Assembly: GCA_934408585.1 (NCBI GenBank)
Contig: CAKRVA010000007.1
Span: forward strand, 17,256-81,255
Direction of reading: 5' to 3'
DNA length: 64,000 nt
DNA from: an uncultured Lachnospiraceae bacterium
Lineage (GTDB): Bacteria; Bacillota; Clostridia; Lachnospirales; Lachnospiraceae
The translations under genes and the position numbers were made by a program. The first letter of the stretch is position 1, and each line of letters begins with the position of its first letter. Below the pieces are notes generated by a model, which ran no database searches, was not told the origin of the DNA, and saw nothing but the letters and a program-made list of their open reading frames with translations. Below are positions 43,880-53,199 of the stretch, in pieces.

Positions 43880-43909
43880 ATGCCAAGCAAAACCAGTTTT
43901 GCTTGGCAT
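43880..43909 (-). terminator. Perfect 13-bp hairpin after the cyclophilin gene
   Basis: ATGCCAAGCAAAA and its complement close on a 4-nt loop. It lies 27 bases past the cyclophilin stop on the minus strand; the T-tract after it is weak (TTTATTATG), so strength is uncertain. Confidence 0.6.
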
Positions 43910-43936
43910 CCTCCCTTTTTAGGGGTCTTTATACAC

Positions 43937-44458
43937 TTAATACTTTTCCGGTTCAGGATATTCCACACCAAATGTTTCAACAGTAACGGTTTTCATGCGC
44001 TGGTCTTCGAGAGGACGGTCGCTGTAATCCGTTGCAGTTTCTGCAATTTTGTTTACAACATCCATTCCTTCGATGATTTTTCCAAATGCAGCATAGGAAC
44101 CATCCAGATGTGGAGAGTTTTTATGCATAATAAAGAATTGTGAACCTGCGGAGTTTGGCATCATGCTTCTTGCCATAGAGAGAACACCTTCGGTATGCTT
44201 TAAATCATTTTTGAAGCCGTTCTGTGCAAATTCACCCTTGATGCTGTATCCGGGACCACCCATGCCGGTTCCTTCCGGGTCACCGCCCTGAATCATAAAT
44301 CCACGAATGACTCTGTGGAAAATTAAACCATCATAGAAATTTTTCTGAATTAGGCTAATAAAATTATTTACGGAAATCGGTGCAATTTCAGGATAAAGCT
44401 CTGCTTTCATGACATCTCCGTTTTCCATGGTAAAAGTGACAATTGGATTTTGTGCCAT
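43937..44458 (-). CDS. Peptidyl-prolyl cis-trans isomerase, cyclophilin type
   Basis: A cytoplasmic cyclophilin of 173 aa that speeds proline isomerisation during folding. The core FHRVIRGFMIQGGDPEGTG (near residues 51-69) with the catalytic Arg and the GVLSMARSMMPNSAGSQFFI segment (near 92-111) are present. No signal peptide is seen. ATG 44458 was chosen because the protein then begins MAQNPIVTFTMENGD as in related enzymes; an ATG 18 bases upstream is less likely. Confidence 0.93.
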   Translation of the reverse strand: MAQNPIVTFTMENGDVMKAELYPEIAPISVNNFISLIQKNFYDGLIFHRVIRGFMIQGGDPEGTGMGGPGYSIKGEFAQNGFKNDLKHTEGVLSMARSMMPNSAGSQFFIMHKNSPHLDGSYAAFGKIIEGMDVVNKIAETATDYSDRPLEDQRMKTVTVETFGVEYPEPEKY

Positions 44459-44504
44459 AAGATACATTCCTTTCATTTAAGAATAAAATAAAATTACGTT
44501 TTCT

Positions 44505-44513
44505 ATTGTAACA
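44505..44513 (-). promoter_or_regulatory. Extended -10 element for the cyclophilin gene
   Basis: On the minus strand TGTTACAAT matches an extended -10; no clear -35 lies at the proper distance. It is about 47 bases before the ATG. Confidence 0.4.
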
Positions 44514-44538
44514 TAGGAAAGCGGGGACTTCCAGTATT

Positions 44539-45402
44539 TCATGTATGGCAAAGGTAACGGATATGTGGAACGTTACGGATAAGAACCTGCTCCATTGGCT
44601 GAAATCCGAGCCGCGTCAACAAACGAATGGAATTTTTATTCCCGGGATGGACAAATGCCTGTACTTCGGGGAAAAATAACTCTTCTTTGGCATACGTAAG
44701 GATGGCACGGCAAATTTCATAAGTGAACCCCTGATGCTGGAAGTTAATGTCTGTAACAAATCCAAGTTCCGGAAGTTCATAACCTTCACGGACACTCAGA
44801 CCGGCACGACCGATGACGCTTCCGGTGGAACGATGGATGACCGTCCAGAATCCAAATCCATAAAAACCGTAAATTTTCTCAATATAGTTTTTTAAATAAG
44901 CACATTCTTCGTCACGCTCCGGAAATAAATTTTCCATATATTCTGTTATGGCAGGATGTTCGTATATCTTATAAAATGCATCAATATCATCCAGCGTGCT
45001 CTCCCGTAAAATCAGATTGGAAGTACGCAGAATTTCCCAGGGAAGACCGGCAAGACGCCGATATGCTTTTTCATAAGAGTCATATGTCAGGGCAAACAGA
45101 TCCTCTACCGCATACGGAGTGGCAGAAAAATCCTCGGAACGGTTTTGGGAATGATATAATGCAATCGTAAAAAATCCCTCTTTTATGAGATGATTTAACG
45201 CATCGGAAGAATCGGTAATGAGGAGCGTTGTGGAAATATCTCCGATGGAGAAAGAAGACATTTTTGAAACGGGTATCATAACCAGTTGAAGAGCTTCTGG
45301 CTGAGGACAGCTCTCACGTATAGCGTCAAAAAGAATGCTTTCATTTGCGTGCACTTCCTGGTAAAAAGTGTCTGTAAGAAAAAACAGTATTGTTGTCAAC
45401 AT
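44539..45402 (-). CDS. GNAT acetyltransferase with HAD-like N-terminal part
   Basis: A 287-aa protein. The C-terminal 170 residues form a GNAT fold like RimJ-type acetyltransferases (LILRESTLDDIDAFYKIYEH, ELGFVTDINFQHQGFTYEIC, NKNSIRLLTRLGFQPMEQ). The first 115 residues are separate and include LLITDSSDALNHLIKEGFF and DLFALTYDSYEKAYRRLAGLPWEI, which resembles the second half of a HAD-like unit often fused ahead of GNAT domains in gut Clostridia. Catalytic HAD residues are not visible. The start is taken at ATG 45402 (GAGG upstream) rather than 45414. Substrate unknown. Confidence 0.8.
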   Translation of the reverse strand: MLTTILFFLTDTFYQEVHANESILFDAIRESCPQPEALQLVMIPVSKMSSFSIGDISTTLLITDSSDALNHLIKEGFFTIALYHSQNRSEDFSATPYAVEDLFALTYDSYEKAYRRLAGLPWEILRTSNLILRESTLDDIDAFYKIYEHPAITEYMENLFPERDEECAYLKNYIEKIYGFYGFGFWTVIHRSTGSVIGRAGLSVREGYELPELGFVTDINFQHQGFTYEICRAILTYAKEELFFPEVQAFVHPGNKNSIRLLTRLGFQPMEQVLIRNVPHIRYLCHT

Positions 45403-45474
45403 AGGGAACCTCATATTTTTGTTAAATGACCTGTCAATAGTTTACCACAAAATGGGAAAATCCGCTTGTATGAA

Positions 45475-45503
45475 TTGACATCACACGCCCTTTTGGATAG
45501 AAT
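45475..45503 (+). promoter_or_regulatory. Strong promoter for metG
   Basis: A perfect TTGACA and TAGAAT with a 17-base spacer lie about 80 bases before the metG ATG. The leader is too short for a T-box and shows no T-box motif. Confidence 0.75.
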
Positions 45504-45585
45504 TAAATATATATGCATATTAGCGGGAAATTACAGAAAATTGCAACGTAATGACAAGATACGAATATGCATGGAAAGGAACATC

Positions 45586-47547
45586 ATGGGCAATAAAGGA
45601 AAATATTACATTACAACAGCCATTGCATATACGTCAGGAAAACCTCATATCGGAAACAGTTATGAAATCGTGTTAGCTGACAGTATTGCCAGATTTAAAA
45701 GAAAAGATGGCTATGATGTGTTCTTCCAGACAGGAACGGATGAACATGGACAGAAGATTGAATTAAAAGCACAGGAGGCAGGAATTACCCCGAAACAGTT
45801 TGTGGACGGAACCGCAGGAACTATTCGCAAAATATGGGATTTGATGAATACCTCTTATGATAAATTTATCAGAACGACGGATGAAGACCATGAAAAGCAG
45901 GTGCAGAAAATTTTTAAGAAGCTGTATCAGCAGGGAGATATTTATAAAAGCGCTTACGAAGGAATGTACTGCACTCCTTGTGAGTCGTTCTGGACAGAAT
46001 CACAGCTCAAGGACGGAAAATGTCCGGACTGCGGAAGAGAAGTAAAACCGGCAAAGGAAGAAGCATATTTCTTTAAAATGAGCAAGTATGCGGATCGGTT
46101 AATTGAGCATATTAATACACATCCGGAGTTTATTCAGCCGGTTTCCCGTAAGAATGAAATGATGAATAACTTCCTGCTTCCGGGACTCCAGGATTTGTGT
46201 GTATCCAGAACGTCTTTCAAGTGGGGAATCCCGGTTGATTTTGATGAGAAACATGTCATTTATGTATGGCTGGATGCACTTACGAATTACATTACCGGAA
46301 TTGGTTATGATTGTGAAGGAGAGAGCTCGGAACAGTACAAAAAGTTATGGCCGGCAGACCTTCATCTGATTGGAAAAGATATTATCCGTTTCCATACCAT
46401 TTACTGGCCGATTTTCCTGATGGCACTTGGAGAACCACTGCCAAAGCAGGTATTTGGACATCCATGGCTTTTGATGAACAATGATAAGATGAGTAAGTCT
46501 AAGGGAAATGTTATTTATGCAGATGATCTGGTAGACTTTTTCGGAGTAGATGCAGTCCGCTATTATGTACTTCATGAGATGCCATTTGATAACGATGGAA
46601 ATATTACCTGGGAACTTGTAACGGAACGTACGAATGCAGAACTGGCGAATACGCTTGGAAACCTTGTAAACCGTACTGTCTCCATGAGTAATAAATATTT
46701 CGGCGGCGTTGTTACTGACAAAAAGGCAGCAGAACCGGTTGACGATGATTTGAAAGCAGTTGTTACAGGTACGTTTGCAAAAGTATCTGCCAAGATGGAT
46801 GAGCTTCGTGTGGCAGATGCAATTACAGAAATTTTTGCATTATTTAAGAGATGCAATAAATATATCGATGAAACAGAACCATGGGTACTTGCTAAGGATG
46901 AAGCCAAGAAAGACCGTCTGGCTACCGTGCTTTATAATCTCGTGGAGAGCATTTGCATCGGAGCTTCTCTGTTAGAGCCTTTTATGCCGGAAACAGCAGA
47001 AAAAATCGTAAAACAGCTGAATACTTCTTTGAGAAGCTTTGAAGACTGCGAGAAGTTTGGTTTGTATGAAAGTGGCAAAAAGGTAACAGAAACACCGGAA
47101 ATCTTATTTGCAAGACAGAAGGTGGAAGAGGTTATGGAAAAAGTTACAGCAATGTATGAAGCCCGCAATCCGAAAGAAGAGAAGAAAGAAGATCAGAAGG
47201 TGATTGATATAGAGCCAAAAGAAGAAATCTCTTATGATGACTTTGCAAAAATGCAGTTCCAGGTAGGAGAAATTATTGCCTGTGAAGAAGTACCAAAGTC
47301 CAAAAAGCTTCTTTGCTCCAAGGTTCGTATTGGAAGCCAGGTAAAACAGATTGTATCCGGAATTAAACAGCATTACAGCGCCGAAGAAATGGTGGGGAAA
47401 AAGGTTATGGTGCTCGTAAACTTAAAGCCGGCAACACTTGCAGGGGTAGTTTCAGAAGGAATGCTTCTTTGCGCAGAGGATGAAGATGGAAAACTGGCAT
47501 TGATGGTTCCGGAAAAGGAAATGACGACAGGAGCAGAAATCTGCTAA
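45586..47547 (+). CDS. metG: Methionyl-tRNA synthetase
   Basis: Charges tRNA-Met. The 653-aa chain has the HIGH-type motif HIGN at residues 21-24, zinc-binding CTPC and CPDC near 129-149, the KMSKS loop exactly at 301-305, and a C-terminal EMAP-II-like tRNA-binding domain (FQVGEIIACEEVPKSKKLL, LKPATLAGVVSEGMLL) joined by a Lys/Glu-rich linker. ATG 45586 was chosen since AAAGGA precedes it and the protein then begins just before YYITTAIAY; the open frame extends upstream across the promoter and is not coding there. Confidence 0.97.
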   Translation: MGNKGKYYITTAIAYTSGKPHIGNSYEIVLADSIARFKRKDGYDVFFQTGTDEHGQKIELKAQEAGITPKQFVDGTAGTIRKIWDLMNTSYDKFIRTTDEDHEKQVQKIFKKLYQQGDIYKSAYEGMYCTPCESFWTESQLKDGKCPDCGREVKPAKEEAYFFKMSKYADRLIEHINTHPEFIQPVSRKNEMMNNFLLPGLQDLCVSRTSFKWGIPVDFDEKHVIYVWLDALTNYITGIGYDCEGESSEQYKKLWPADLHLIGKDIIRFHTIYWPIFLMALGEPLPKQVFGHPWLLMNNDKMSKSKGNVIYADDLVDFFGVDAVRYYVLHEMPFDNDGNITWELVTERTNAELANTLGNLVNRTVSMSNKYFGGVVTDKKAAEPVDDDLKAVVTGTFAKVSAKMDELRVADAITEIFALFKRCNKYIDETEPWVLAKDEAKKDRLATVLYNLVESICIGASLLEPFMPETAEKIVKQLNTSLRSFEDCEKFGLYESGKKVTETPEILFARQKVEEVMEKVTAMYEARNPKEEKKEDQKVIDIEPKEEISYDDFAKMQFQVGEIIACEEVPKSKKLLCSKVRIGSQVKQIVSGIKQHYSAEEMVGKKVMVLVNLKPATLAGVVSEGMLLCAEDEDGKLALMVPEKEMTTGAEIC

Positions 47548-47587
47548 CGGATTTCAAAACAACAGCAAAAACATATGGGGAAGGCTT

Positions 47588-48526
47588 ATGGTAAAAAAAG
47601 AAGAATTTTTATTTGATTCAAGGGATGGAAAAACAAAAATTCATGCAGTTCGCTGGATACCGGAAGGGAAAATCTGCTGTATTCTGCAGATTGTGCATGG
47701 AATGGCAGAATATGTGGAACGCTATGAAGAGCTTGCAGAGTATTTTGCCGAAAAGGGTATCATGGTCACAGGAGAGGACCATCTGGGACATGGTAAAAGT
47801 GTTCCGGAAAACGGAACGTATGGATATTTTTGTGAACAGGACCCGGGCACGGTTGTTGTGCGGGATGTACATCGTCTCAAAAAAATGAATCAGGAAGAGT
47901 ACCCGGGAATTCCTTATGTGATACTTGGTCATAGCATGGGTTCTTTTATTCTTCGGAATTATTTGTTCCGCTATGGAAATGGAATTCAGGGTGCGATTGT
48001 GTGCGGCACCGGTTCACAGCCTCAGGCTTTAGTAAAGCTTTGCCTGGGGATCGAGTGGATTCAGAGACTTTTTCTTGGCTCCAGGCATGTAGCCAAAATG
48101 ATTGATCGAATGGCATTTGGTGCTTACAATAAAAAGATTCCGAATCCAAAGACTTCCTATGACTGGTTGTGTACCGACGAGAAGGTAGTACAGAAGTATG
48201 TAGACGACCCGTTATGTGGATTTACATTTACACTGAATGGATTCCGTACACTTTTTACCCTTCTTAACCGCCTGAATCAGGAGGAAAATCTGAAACAGAT
48301 GCCAAAAGAACTGCCGGTTCTGTTTATTGCCGGAGGGGCAGACCCTGTTGGAAATTATGGAAATGGGGTTCGCAAGGCACAGGGAGATTTCCAGAAGGTA
48401 GGTATGGAACGGACGTCTTTGAAAATATATGAAAAAGAACGTCATGAGATTTTGAATGAGCCAATACGCCATGAAATATATGAAGATATTTATTCATGGC
48501 TGATGGAACGTGTAGAGGAATATTAG
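47588..48526 (+). CDS. Alpha/beta hydrolase, lysophospholipase-like
   Basis: A 312-aa serine hydrolase of the monoacylglycerol lipase/S33 hydrolase_4 group. The nucleophile is Ser116 in GHSMG (114-118), the oxyanion region is IVHGMAEYVERYEELAEYF near residue 36, the acid lies in AGGADPVGNYG near 255 and the histidine in ERHEILNE near 292. No signal peptide is seen, so it acts inside or at the membrane. It starts 40 bases after metG and overlaps the next gene by one base. Confidence 0.88.
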   Translation: MVKKEEFLFDSRDGKTKIHAVRWIPEGKICCILQIVHGMAEYVERYEELAEYFAEKGIMVTGEDHLGHGKSVPENGTYGYFCEQDPGTVVVRDVHRLKKMNQEEYPGIPYVILGHSMGSFILRNYLFRYGNGIQGAIVCGTGSQPQALVKLCLGIEWIQRLFLGSRHVAKMIDRMAFGAYNKKIPNPKTSYDWLCTDEKVVQKYVDDPLCGFTFTLNGFRTLFTLLNRLNQEENLKQMPKELPVLFIAGGADPVGNYGNGVRKAQGDFQKVGMERTSLKIYEKERHEILNEPIRHEIYEDIYSWLMERVEEY

Positions 48527-49068
48527 TGAAAAAAGCATTTTTATTTATAGTAACGGTTTGCGTTGTGGGCGCTGCTCTATATCTTGGATTTATGGGGAAG
48601 CAGTACTATTCGCAAAAGGAAGTTAATTATGCGGAAGTTACTGCTGCAGCACAGGAATTTACCGGTCAGATTGGACAGCTGGTAAAGAATGTGGACAGTG
48701 ATACAGCCAATGCAGTACTTAACTTTGCAAAGGAAAAGGTCGATAGTGGAGCATTGAAATCCGCAGATGGACTTAATCAGGCAATTGCAGAAGGCAAAGA
48801 AAAATTTGGTGTAGAGCTTCAGGTGGAGGATGCACAGAAAATTGTAGATACGGTGGAACAATTAGAGTCACTGGGGTTATCTGCAGATACCATTGTGGAT
48901 GAGGCACAGAAGCTGTATGACGAATATGGTGCAGATTGTGTAGAGCATGTTCAGGACGCGGTTTCAAATGTCGTAAAGGAAGCCGCAACCAATGTGGCAA
49001 GTGATTTTGCAGATTATGTCAAAGAATCTGTAGCGGACACGGTACAAAATGTATTTTCTGGTACTTAG
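48526..49068 (+). CDS. Hypothetical protein with one N-terminal TM and helical domain
   Basis: A 180-aa protein with an N-terminal membrane anchor (KKAFLFIVTVCVVGAALYLGF, residues 2-22) and a wholly helical, acidic external part with repeated VDSDTANAVLNFAKEKVDSG-like helices. I do not recognise a family. The GTG start overlaps the last base of the hydrolase stop, so it is translationally coupled, with AGAGGA upstream. Reading the longer frame from 48496 would run inside the hydrolase gene and destroys the anchor at the start. Confidence 0.7.
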   Translation: MKKAFLFIVTVCVVGAALYLGFMGKQYYSQKEVNYAEVTAAAQEFTGQIGQLVKNVDSDTANAVLNFAKEKVDSGALKSADGLNQAIAEGKEKFGVELQVEDAQKIVDTVEQLESLGLSADTIVDEAQKLYDEYGADCVEHVQDAVSNVVKEAATNVASDFADYVKESVADTVQNVFSGT

Positions 49069-49140
49069 GTACTAGCATTATAATCAGAATTGTGGTATAA
49101 TAAAAAGGAATTGTAAAAGAGAGAAAATATAGAGGCTTCC

Positions 49141-49169
49141 TTGTAAGTTGGCACTATATCTGGTATACT
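49141..49169 (+). promoter_or_regulatory. Possible promoter for the GNAT-YesL genes
   Basis: TTGTAA and TATACT are separated by 17 bases, 33 bases before the ATG at 49202. The -35 is weak. Confidence 0.45.
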
Positions 49170-49201
49170 TTAACTTAGTGATACGATGTGAGGCAGACGA
49201 A

Positions 49202-49681
49202 ATGGAAGAGGAAGAGATTTTCTTTAAAACCAGATTTGCAAAAGCAGACGAATGGGAAGAAATTATCAGTCTCGTCTGGAAAACATTTCTTGAATTTGAA
49301 TCGGATATTTATTCCGAACAGGGTATTGAAAGCTTTCGGCAATTTATTACAGATACCATGTTAAAAAGGATGTTTGATATAGGCAAGTATCAGGTAATGG
49401 TGGCACATGTAAGAGAGAAAATAATAGGTGTTATCGCTTTACGGGATGAAAACCATGTGTCATTACTTTTTGTGGATAAAGATTATCACTATCATGGCGT
49501 GGGACGTGCACTTGTTACCGAGATGAGCAATTATGTACGAAATGAATTGGATAAACAGCGATTGACAGTGAATGCATCCCCATATGCAGTAGGATTTTAT
49601 CATAAGCTTGGGTTCCGGGATTTGGGAGAAGAAACCCAGGCAGACGGAATTATTTATACTCCCATGGAATTATTGCTATAA
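49202..49681 (+). CDS. GNAT-family N-acetyltransferase
   Basis: A 159-aa single-domain acetyltransferase. The acetyl-CoA-binding part is visible in VSLLFVDKDYHYHGVGRALVTEM (near residues 81-103; cited in pieces) and the C-terminal NASPYAVGFYHKLGFRDLGEE. The acceptor is unknown. The start at ATG 49202 follows GAGG by 8 bases; the frame runs upstream to 49148 through the promoter and is not used. It is followed after 13 bases by a YesL-like gene. Confidence 0.87.
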   Translation: MEEEEIFFKTRFAKADEWEEIISLVWKTFLEFESDIYSEQGIESFRQFITDTMLKRMFDIGKYQVMVAHVREKIIGVIALRDENHVSLLFVDKDYHYHGVGRALVTEMSNYVRNELDKQRLTVNASPYAVGFYHKLGFRDLGEETQADGIIYTPMELLL

Positions 49682-49694
49682 AGGAAATGATGAA

Positions 49695-50372
49695 ATGAGC
49701 CGATTATTTAATTTAGACAGTCCGCTTATGGTCTTTTTGTCCAAGATGGCTGATTTGTTGATTTTAAATCTGATTACGTTTGTGTGTTGTCTTCCGGTGG
49801 TGACCATCGGGGCTTCCCTGACAGCTATGAGTTATGTGACTTTAAAAATGGTACGCGATGAAGAATGCTACATCGTAAAGGACTTTTTTAAATCATTTAA
49901 ACAGAATTTCAAGCAGGCAACGATTATCTGGCTTATTATTCTGGTGATAATAGCAATCATTTTTGGAGACTATATGATTTTCTTCTTTTCCAGTGCGGAA
50001 TTTCCGAACTGGTTGAGAATTTTTCTGTATGTAGCAACTTTTATGATTGTGCTTGCGTTGATGCATGTTTTTCCGGTATTGGCGCGTTTTGAGAATACTA
50101 TCCGGAATACATTTAAGAACTCTTTACTGATGGGAATCATGACATTACCTAAAACAATACTTATGGTAGTGTGCTGGATGATCCCGTTAGCGTTGGCGAT
50201 TTTTGTGCCATATATTCTGCCAATTGTATTTTGCTTTGGATTATCAGGGCCATCTATGATGTGTGCAGCACTTTATAATAAGACATTTAAAAGATTTGAA
50301 CCTGAAGAGGAACAACCTGTTTCTGATGAGGAATGGACAATTCCAGTAGATGAGGAACAGTCTGACAAGTAA
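49695..50372 (+). CDS. YesL/DUF624 family membrane protein
   Basis: A 225-aa protein with about five membrane helices. The N-terminal FNLDSPLMVFLSKMADLLIL and the LPVVTIGASLTAMSYVTLKM segment are typical of DUF624 proteins, usually encoded beside sugar ABC transporters; their role is not established. Here it precedes a diguanylate cyclase and, further on, an msmK-type ATPase. The tail is acidic (EPEEEQPVSDEEW). ATG 49695 has AAGGAAATGATG upstream, weak but in the right place. Confidence 0.82.
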   Translation: MSRLFNLDSPLMVFLSKMADLLILNLITFVCCLPVVTIGASLTAMSYVTLKMVRDEECYIVKDFFKSFKQNFKQATIIWLIILVIIAIIFGDYMIFFFSSAEFPNWLRIFLYVATFMIVLALMHVFPVLARFENTIRNTFKNSLLMGIMTLPKTILMVVCWMIPLALAIFVPYILPIVFCFGLSGPSMMCAALYNKTFKRFEPEEEQPVSDEEWTIPVDEEQSDK

Positions 50373-50405
50373 TTCCGTCTATTTGTAGTAGGGGGAGGAC
50401 GAGAG

Positions 50406-51872
50406 ATGAAAGAGGAATGGAAGAAAATATTTCTTCAATTGCTGGCACCGTTTGTCGTTACATTTATTGCACTACTATTTCTTTATATCCATTTTGTTTC
50501 GGATATTAAGACCGATGCCGCAGAACTCAATGAAAAGAATATGATTACAGTAGCACAGAAATATGGTGCTAAGCTTGAACAAAAATTTAATGAAGCATAT
50601 TCCGTAGGTTCAGTGGCGGTTCAGGCAATCTCTTCTGCAAGTAACAGAGAGGATATTGAAAAAATTCTGAAAGCGACTGTTCAGGGGTCTGAATTTTCGG
50701 CAGCTATGATAGGCTATCAGAATGGAAATGCGTATACAAATAAAGGGGAAATGATTGCAATTTCCCAGTATGGATATTATGACGAATGTAAAACGGTAGA
50801 AGGCTACCATTATCAATATGTAGAAAATATGGGTTATCTAGATGAGGGAGCCCTGTTGCTTACCATGGCAATCCCTGACAGTGAGAACAAGCTGTTACTG
50901 TTTTATCCGATAAAGAGTGTTCGCACGATGTTGAAGGTAAATCAGGAATTTGACCAGGCATCCTTTGCAGCACTTTTGGATGATGAGGGAAATATCCTCA
51001 GTTCAACGGAAACGGGTTCCGGATTTTTTGAAAAGAGTAATATTTGGGAAAGCGTTGACGCAGGTTATGAAAAAGAAATTGGAAGAGTACAACAGTCCAT
51101 TCGAATTGGACAGCCCGGATGTATGCATCTTGAAGCAGGACTGGATAACAGAACGATTGTATATTGTCCAATCGGAAATCACTGCTGGTCTGTTGTAATC
51201 GGAGTAAATCAGAGATATGTCAATGTTGCACAAAAACAATTATACAATCGTGCTTACAAAGGCGTAAACCAGATGCTGATTCTGGTGATTGCAGCAATTG
51301 TGATTGTACTGGTAATTAACATTTGCAGTAGAATTACAGGTATTAAGAGCAGCAATGAACTGAAAGAAAAAGCAGATACCGATTTGCTTACGGGTCTGGA
51401 TAATAAGCTTGCAACAGAGCGTAAGATTAAAGAATACATGGCAGAATGTCCAAATTCTCTTGCAATGATGTTTGTTCTTGACATTGATAATTTTAAGAAG
51501 ATAAATGATACCATGGGACATGCCTTTGGTGATGAAGTATTACGTGAGCTTGGCAGACAGATTGGAATCAACTTCCGCGTTACCGATATCATTGGACGTA
51601 CCGGTGGTGATGAGTTTACGATTTTCCTTAAGAACCTTAAGGACGATTCCAATACCTTACGGGAAGCACAGAAGCTGGTGTACTTTTTCCGGCACTTCCA
51701 GGTGGGTGATTACGTAAAATACTCCGCTACTGCAAGTATTGGTGCGGCGATTTTCCCAAGTGATGGTAATGATTTTGATACACTGTATAAATCAGCAGAT
51801 GCGGCGCTGTATAAAGCGAAAAAACGCGGAAAGAATCAGCTTGCATTCTTTGACGACCGTGATAGAAAATAA
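50406..51872 (+). CDS. Diguanylate cyclase with extracellular sensor region
   Basis: A 488-aa membrane sensor. Helices lie at residues 10-30 and near 290-310, flanking an extracellular region of about 260 residues of probable dCache type. The GGDEF domain begins DTDLLTGLDNK near 330 with the motif intact (GGDEF at 400-404), DIDNFKKINDTMGH upstream and an RxxD I-site (RVTD) five residues ahead, so it should make c-di-GMP and respond to product inhibition. In a motile bacterium such enzymes set the balance between swimming and adhesion. No EAL domain is present. AGGGGGAGG upstream gives a strong SD. Confidence 0.92.
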   Translation: MKEEWKKIFLQLLAPFVVTFIALLFLYIHFVSDIKTDAAELNEKNMITVAQKYGAKLEQKFNEAYSVGSVAVQAISSASNREDIEKILKATVQGSEFSAAMIGYQNGNAYTNKGEMIAISQYGYYDECKTVEGYHYQYVENMGYLDEGALLLTMAIPDSENKLLLFYPIKSVRTMLKVNQEFDQASFAALLDDEGNILSSTETGSGFFEKSNIWESVDAGYEKEIGRVQQSIRIGQPGCMHLEAGLDNRTIVYCPIGNHCWSVVIGVNQRYVNVAQKQLYNRAYKGVNQMLILVIAAIVIVLVINICSRITGIKSSNELKEKADTDLLTGLDNKLATERKIKEYMAECPNSLAMMFVLDIDNFKKINDTMGHAFGDEVLRELGRQIGINFRVTDIIGRTGGDEFTIFLKNLKDDSNTLREAQKLVYFFRHFQVGDYVKYSATASIGAAIFPSDGNDFDTLYKSADAALYKAKKRGKNQLAFFDDRDRK

Positions 51873-51915
51873 GGGGACTGTACAATGTGCCCATTGAAAA
51901 AAAGAAATCTTTGTG

Positions 51916-51948
51916 GAATAGTGGCATAGTCAAGGCCACTATTCTTTT
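51916..51948 (+). terminator. Terminator after the diguanylate cyclase gene
   Basis: GAATAGTGGC and GCCACTATTC form a perfect 10-bp stem with a 9-nt loop, followed by TTTT. Confidence 0.88.
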
Positions 51949-51999
51949 GTATACTAAAAACTGTTAAGAGAACTTTCTAAAATTTAAGGAGGAAATAAA

Positions 52000-53109
52000 A
52001 TGGCAGGTTTATCTTTAAAAAATATCTGTAAAGTATATTCTAACGGATTTGAAGCCGTTAAGGATTTTAACCTTGAAATCAAGGATCAGGAATTTATCAT
52101 CTTCGTAGGACCTTCAGGATGTGGTAAGTCTACTACACTTCGTATGATTGCTGGTTTGGAAGAAATCTCTTCCGGTGAATTAAAAATCGGTGACAGAGTA
52201 GTAAACGATGTAGAGCCGAAGGACCGTGATATCGCAATGGTATTCCAGAACTACGCTTTGTATCCACATATGTCTGTATATGACAATATGGCATTCGGTT
52301 TGAAATTAAGAAAAGTTCCGAAGGCTGAAATTGATAAGATGGTTAAGGAAGCAGCTAAGATTCTTGACTTAACTCCACTTCTTGATCGTAAGCCGAAGGC
52401 TTTGTCCGGTGGACAGAGACAGCGTGTTGCTATGGGACGTGCAATCGTTCGTAATCCTAAGGTATTCCTTATGGACGAACCTCTTTCTAACCTGGATGCA
52501 AAATTACGTGTACAGATGCGTATCGAAATTGCAAAATTACATCAGAGATTAGGTACAACCATCATCTATGTAACACATGACCAGACAGAAGCTATGACAC
52601 TTGGTGATAGAATCGTAGTTATGAAGGACGGTGTTATCCAGCAGGTTGATACTCCTCAGAACTTATATGAGAAGCCAGGCAACTTATTCGTAGCAGGATT
52701 TATGGGATCTCCTCAGATGAACTTCCTTGATGCTGAAGTTGAAGTAGAGGGTGATGCAGTAAGCCTTAAGGTTGCTGGTAATAAGATTCCTCTTCCTCCA
52801 GCAAAAGCTAAGAAGCTTATCGAAGGTGGTTATGCAGGAAAGACTGTTACATTTGGTATTCGTCCGGAAGATGTATATGATTCCGAAATGTTTATTGAAA
52901 CATCCAAGTGTGTATTTGAATCTACCATTAAGGTTTATGAATTGCTTGGTGCAGAAGTTTACTTATACTTTGATTTGGCTGAATTCCCTATCACTGCAAG
53001 AGTTGATTCCCGTACAACAGCTAGACCTGGCGATACTGTTAAGTTCGCTTTCGATGTTGAAAAGATTCATGTATTCGATAAGGAAACCGAACAGGTTATT
53101 ACAAACTAG
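52000..53109 (+). CDS. msmK: ABC transporter ATPase of the MsmK/UgpC sugar group
   Basis: A 369-aa ATPase that energises several carbohydrate ABC importers. Walker A is GPSGCGKST at 37-45, the signature LSGGQRQR at 135-142, Walker B VFLMDEPLSNLD near 155-166, and a C-terminal TOBE part follows (GIRPEDVYD near 288). Its usage of abundant codons resembles fba, so it is probably strongly expressed. No permease is adjacent, which fits a shared ATPase serving transporters elsewhere. A perfect AAGGAGG precedes the ATG. Confidence 0.94.
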   Translation: MAGLSLKNICKVYSNGFEAVKDFNLEIKDQEFIIFVGPSGCGKSTTLRMIAGLEEISSGELKIGDRVVNDVEPKDRDIAMVFQNYALYPHMSVYDNMAFGLKLRKVPKAEIDKMVKEAAKILDLTPLLDRKPKALSGGQRQRVAMGRAIVRNPKVFLMDEPLSNLDAKLRVQMRIEIAKLHQRLGTTIIYVTHDQTEAMTLGDRIVVMKDGVIQQVDTPQNLYEKPGNLFVAGFMGSPQMNFLDAEVEVEGDAVSLKVAGNKIPLPPAKAKKLIEGGYAGKTVTFGIRPEDVYDSEMFIETSKCVFESTIKVYELLGAEVYLYFDLAEFPITARVDSRTTARPGDTVKFAFDVEKIHVFDKETEQVITN

Positions 53110-53119
53110 TATGTTTTAT

Positions 53120-53150
53120 AAGGGATGCCGATTTGGCATCCCTTTTCTTT
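53120..53150 (+). terminator. Terminator after msmK
   Basis: AAGGGATGCC and GGCATCCCTT close on a 5-nt loop with a T-tract. Confidence 0.92.
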
Positions 53151-53199
53151 TCTAACATTTTAATGTGCCATAAAAAGAAGGTTTAAAGGGGGAACGGCA

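Noticed and set aside
45504..45585. T-box or other amino-acid riboswitch before metG
   Set aside because: The leader is about 80 bases with no specifier stem or T-box consensus.
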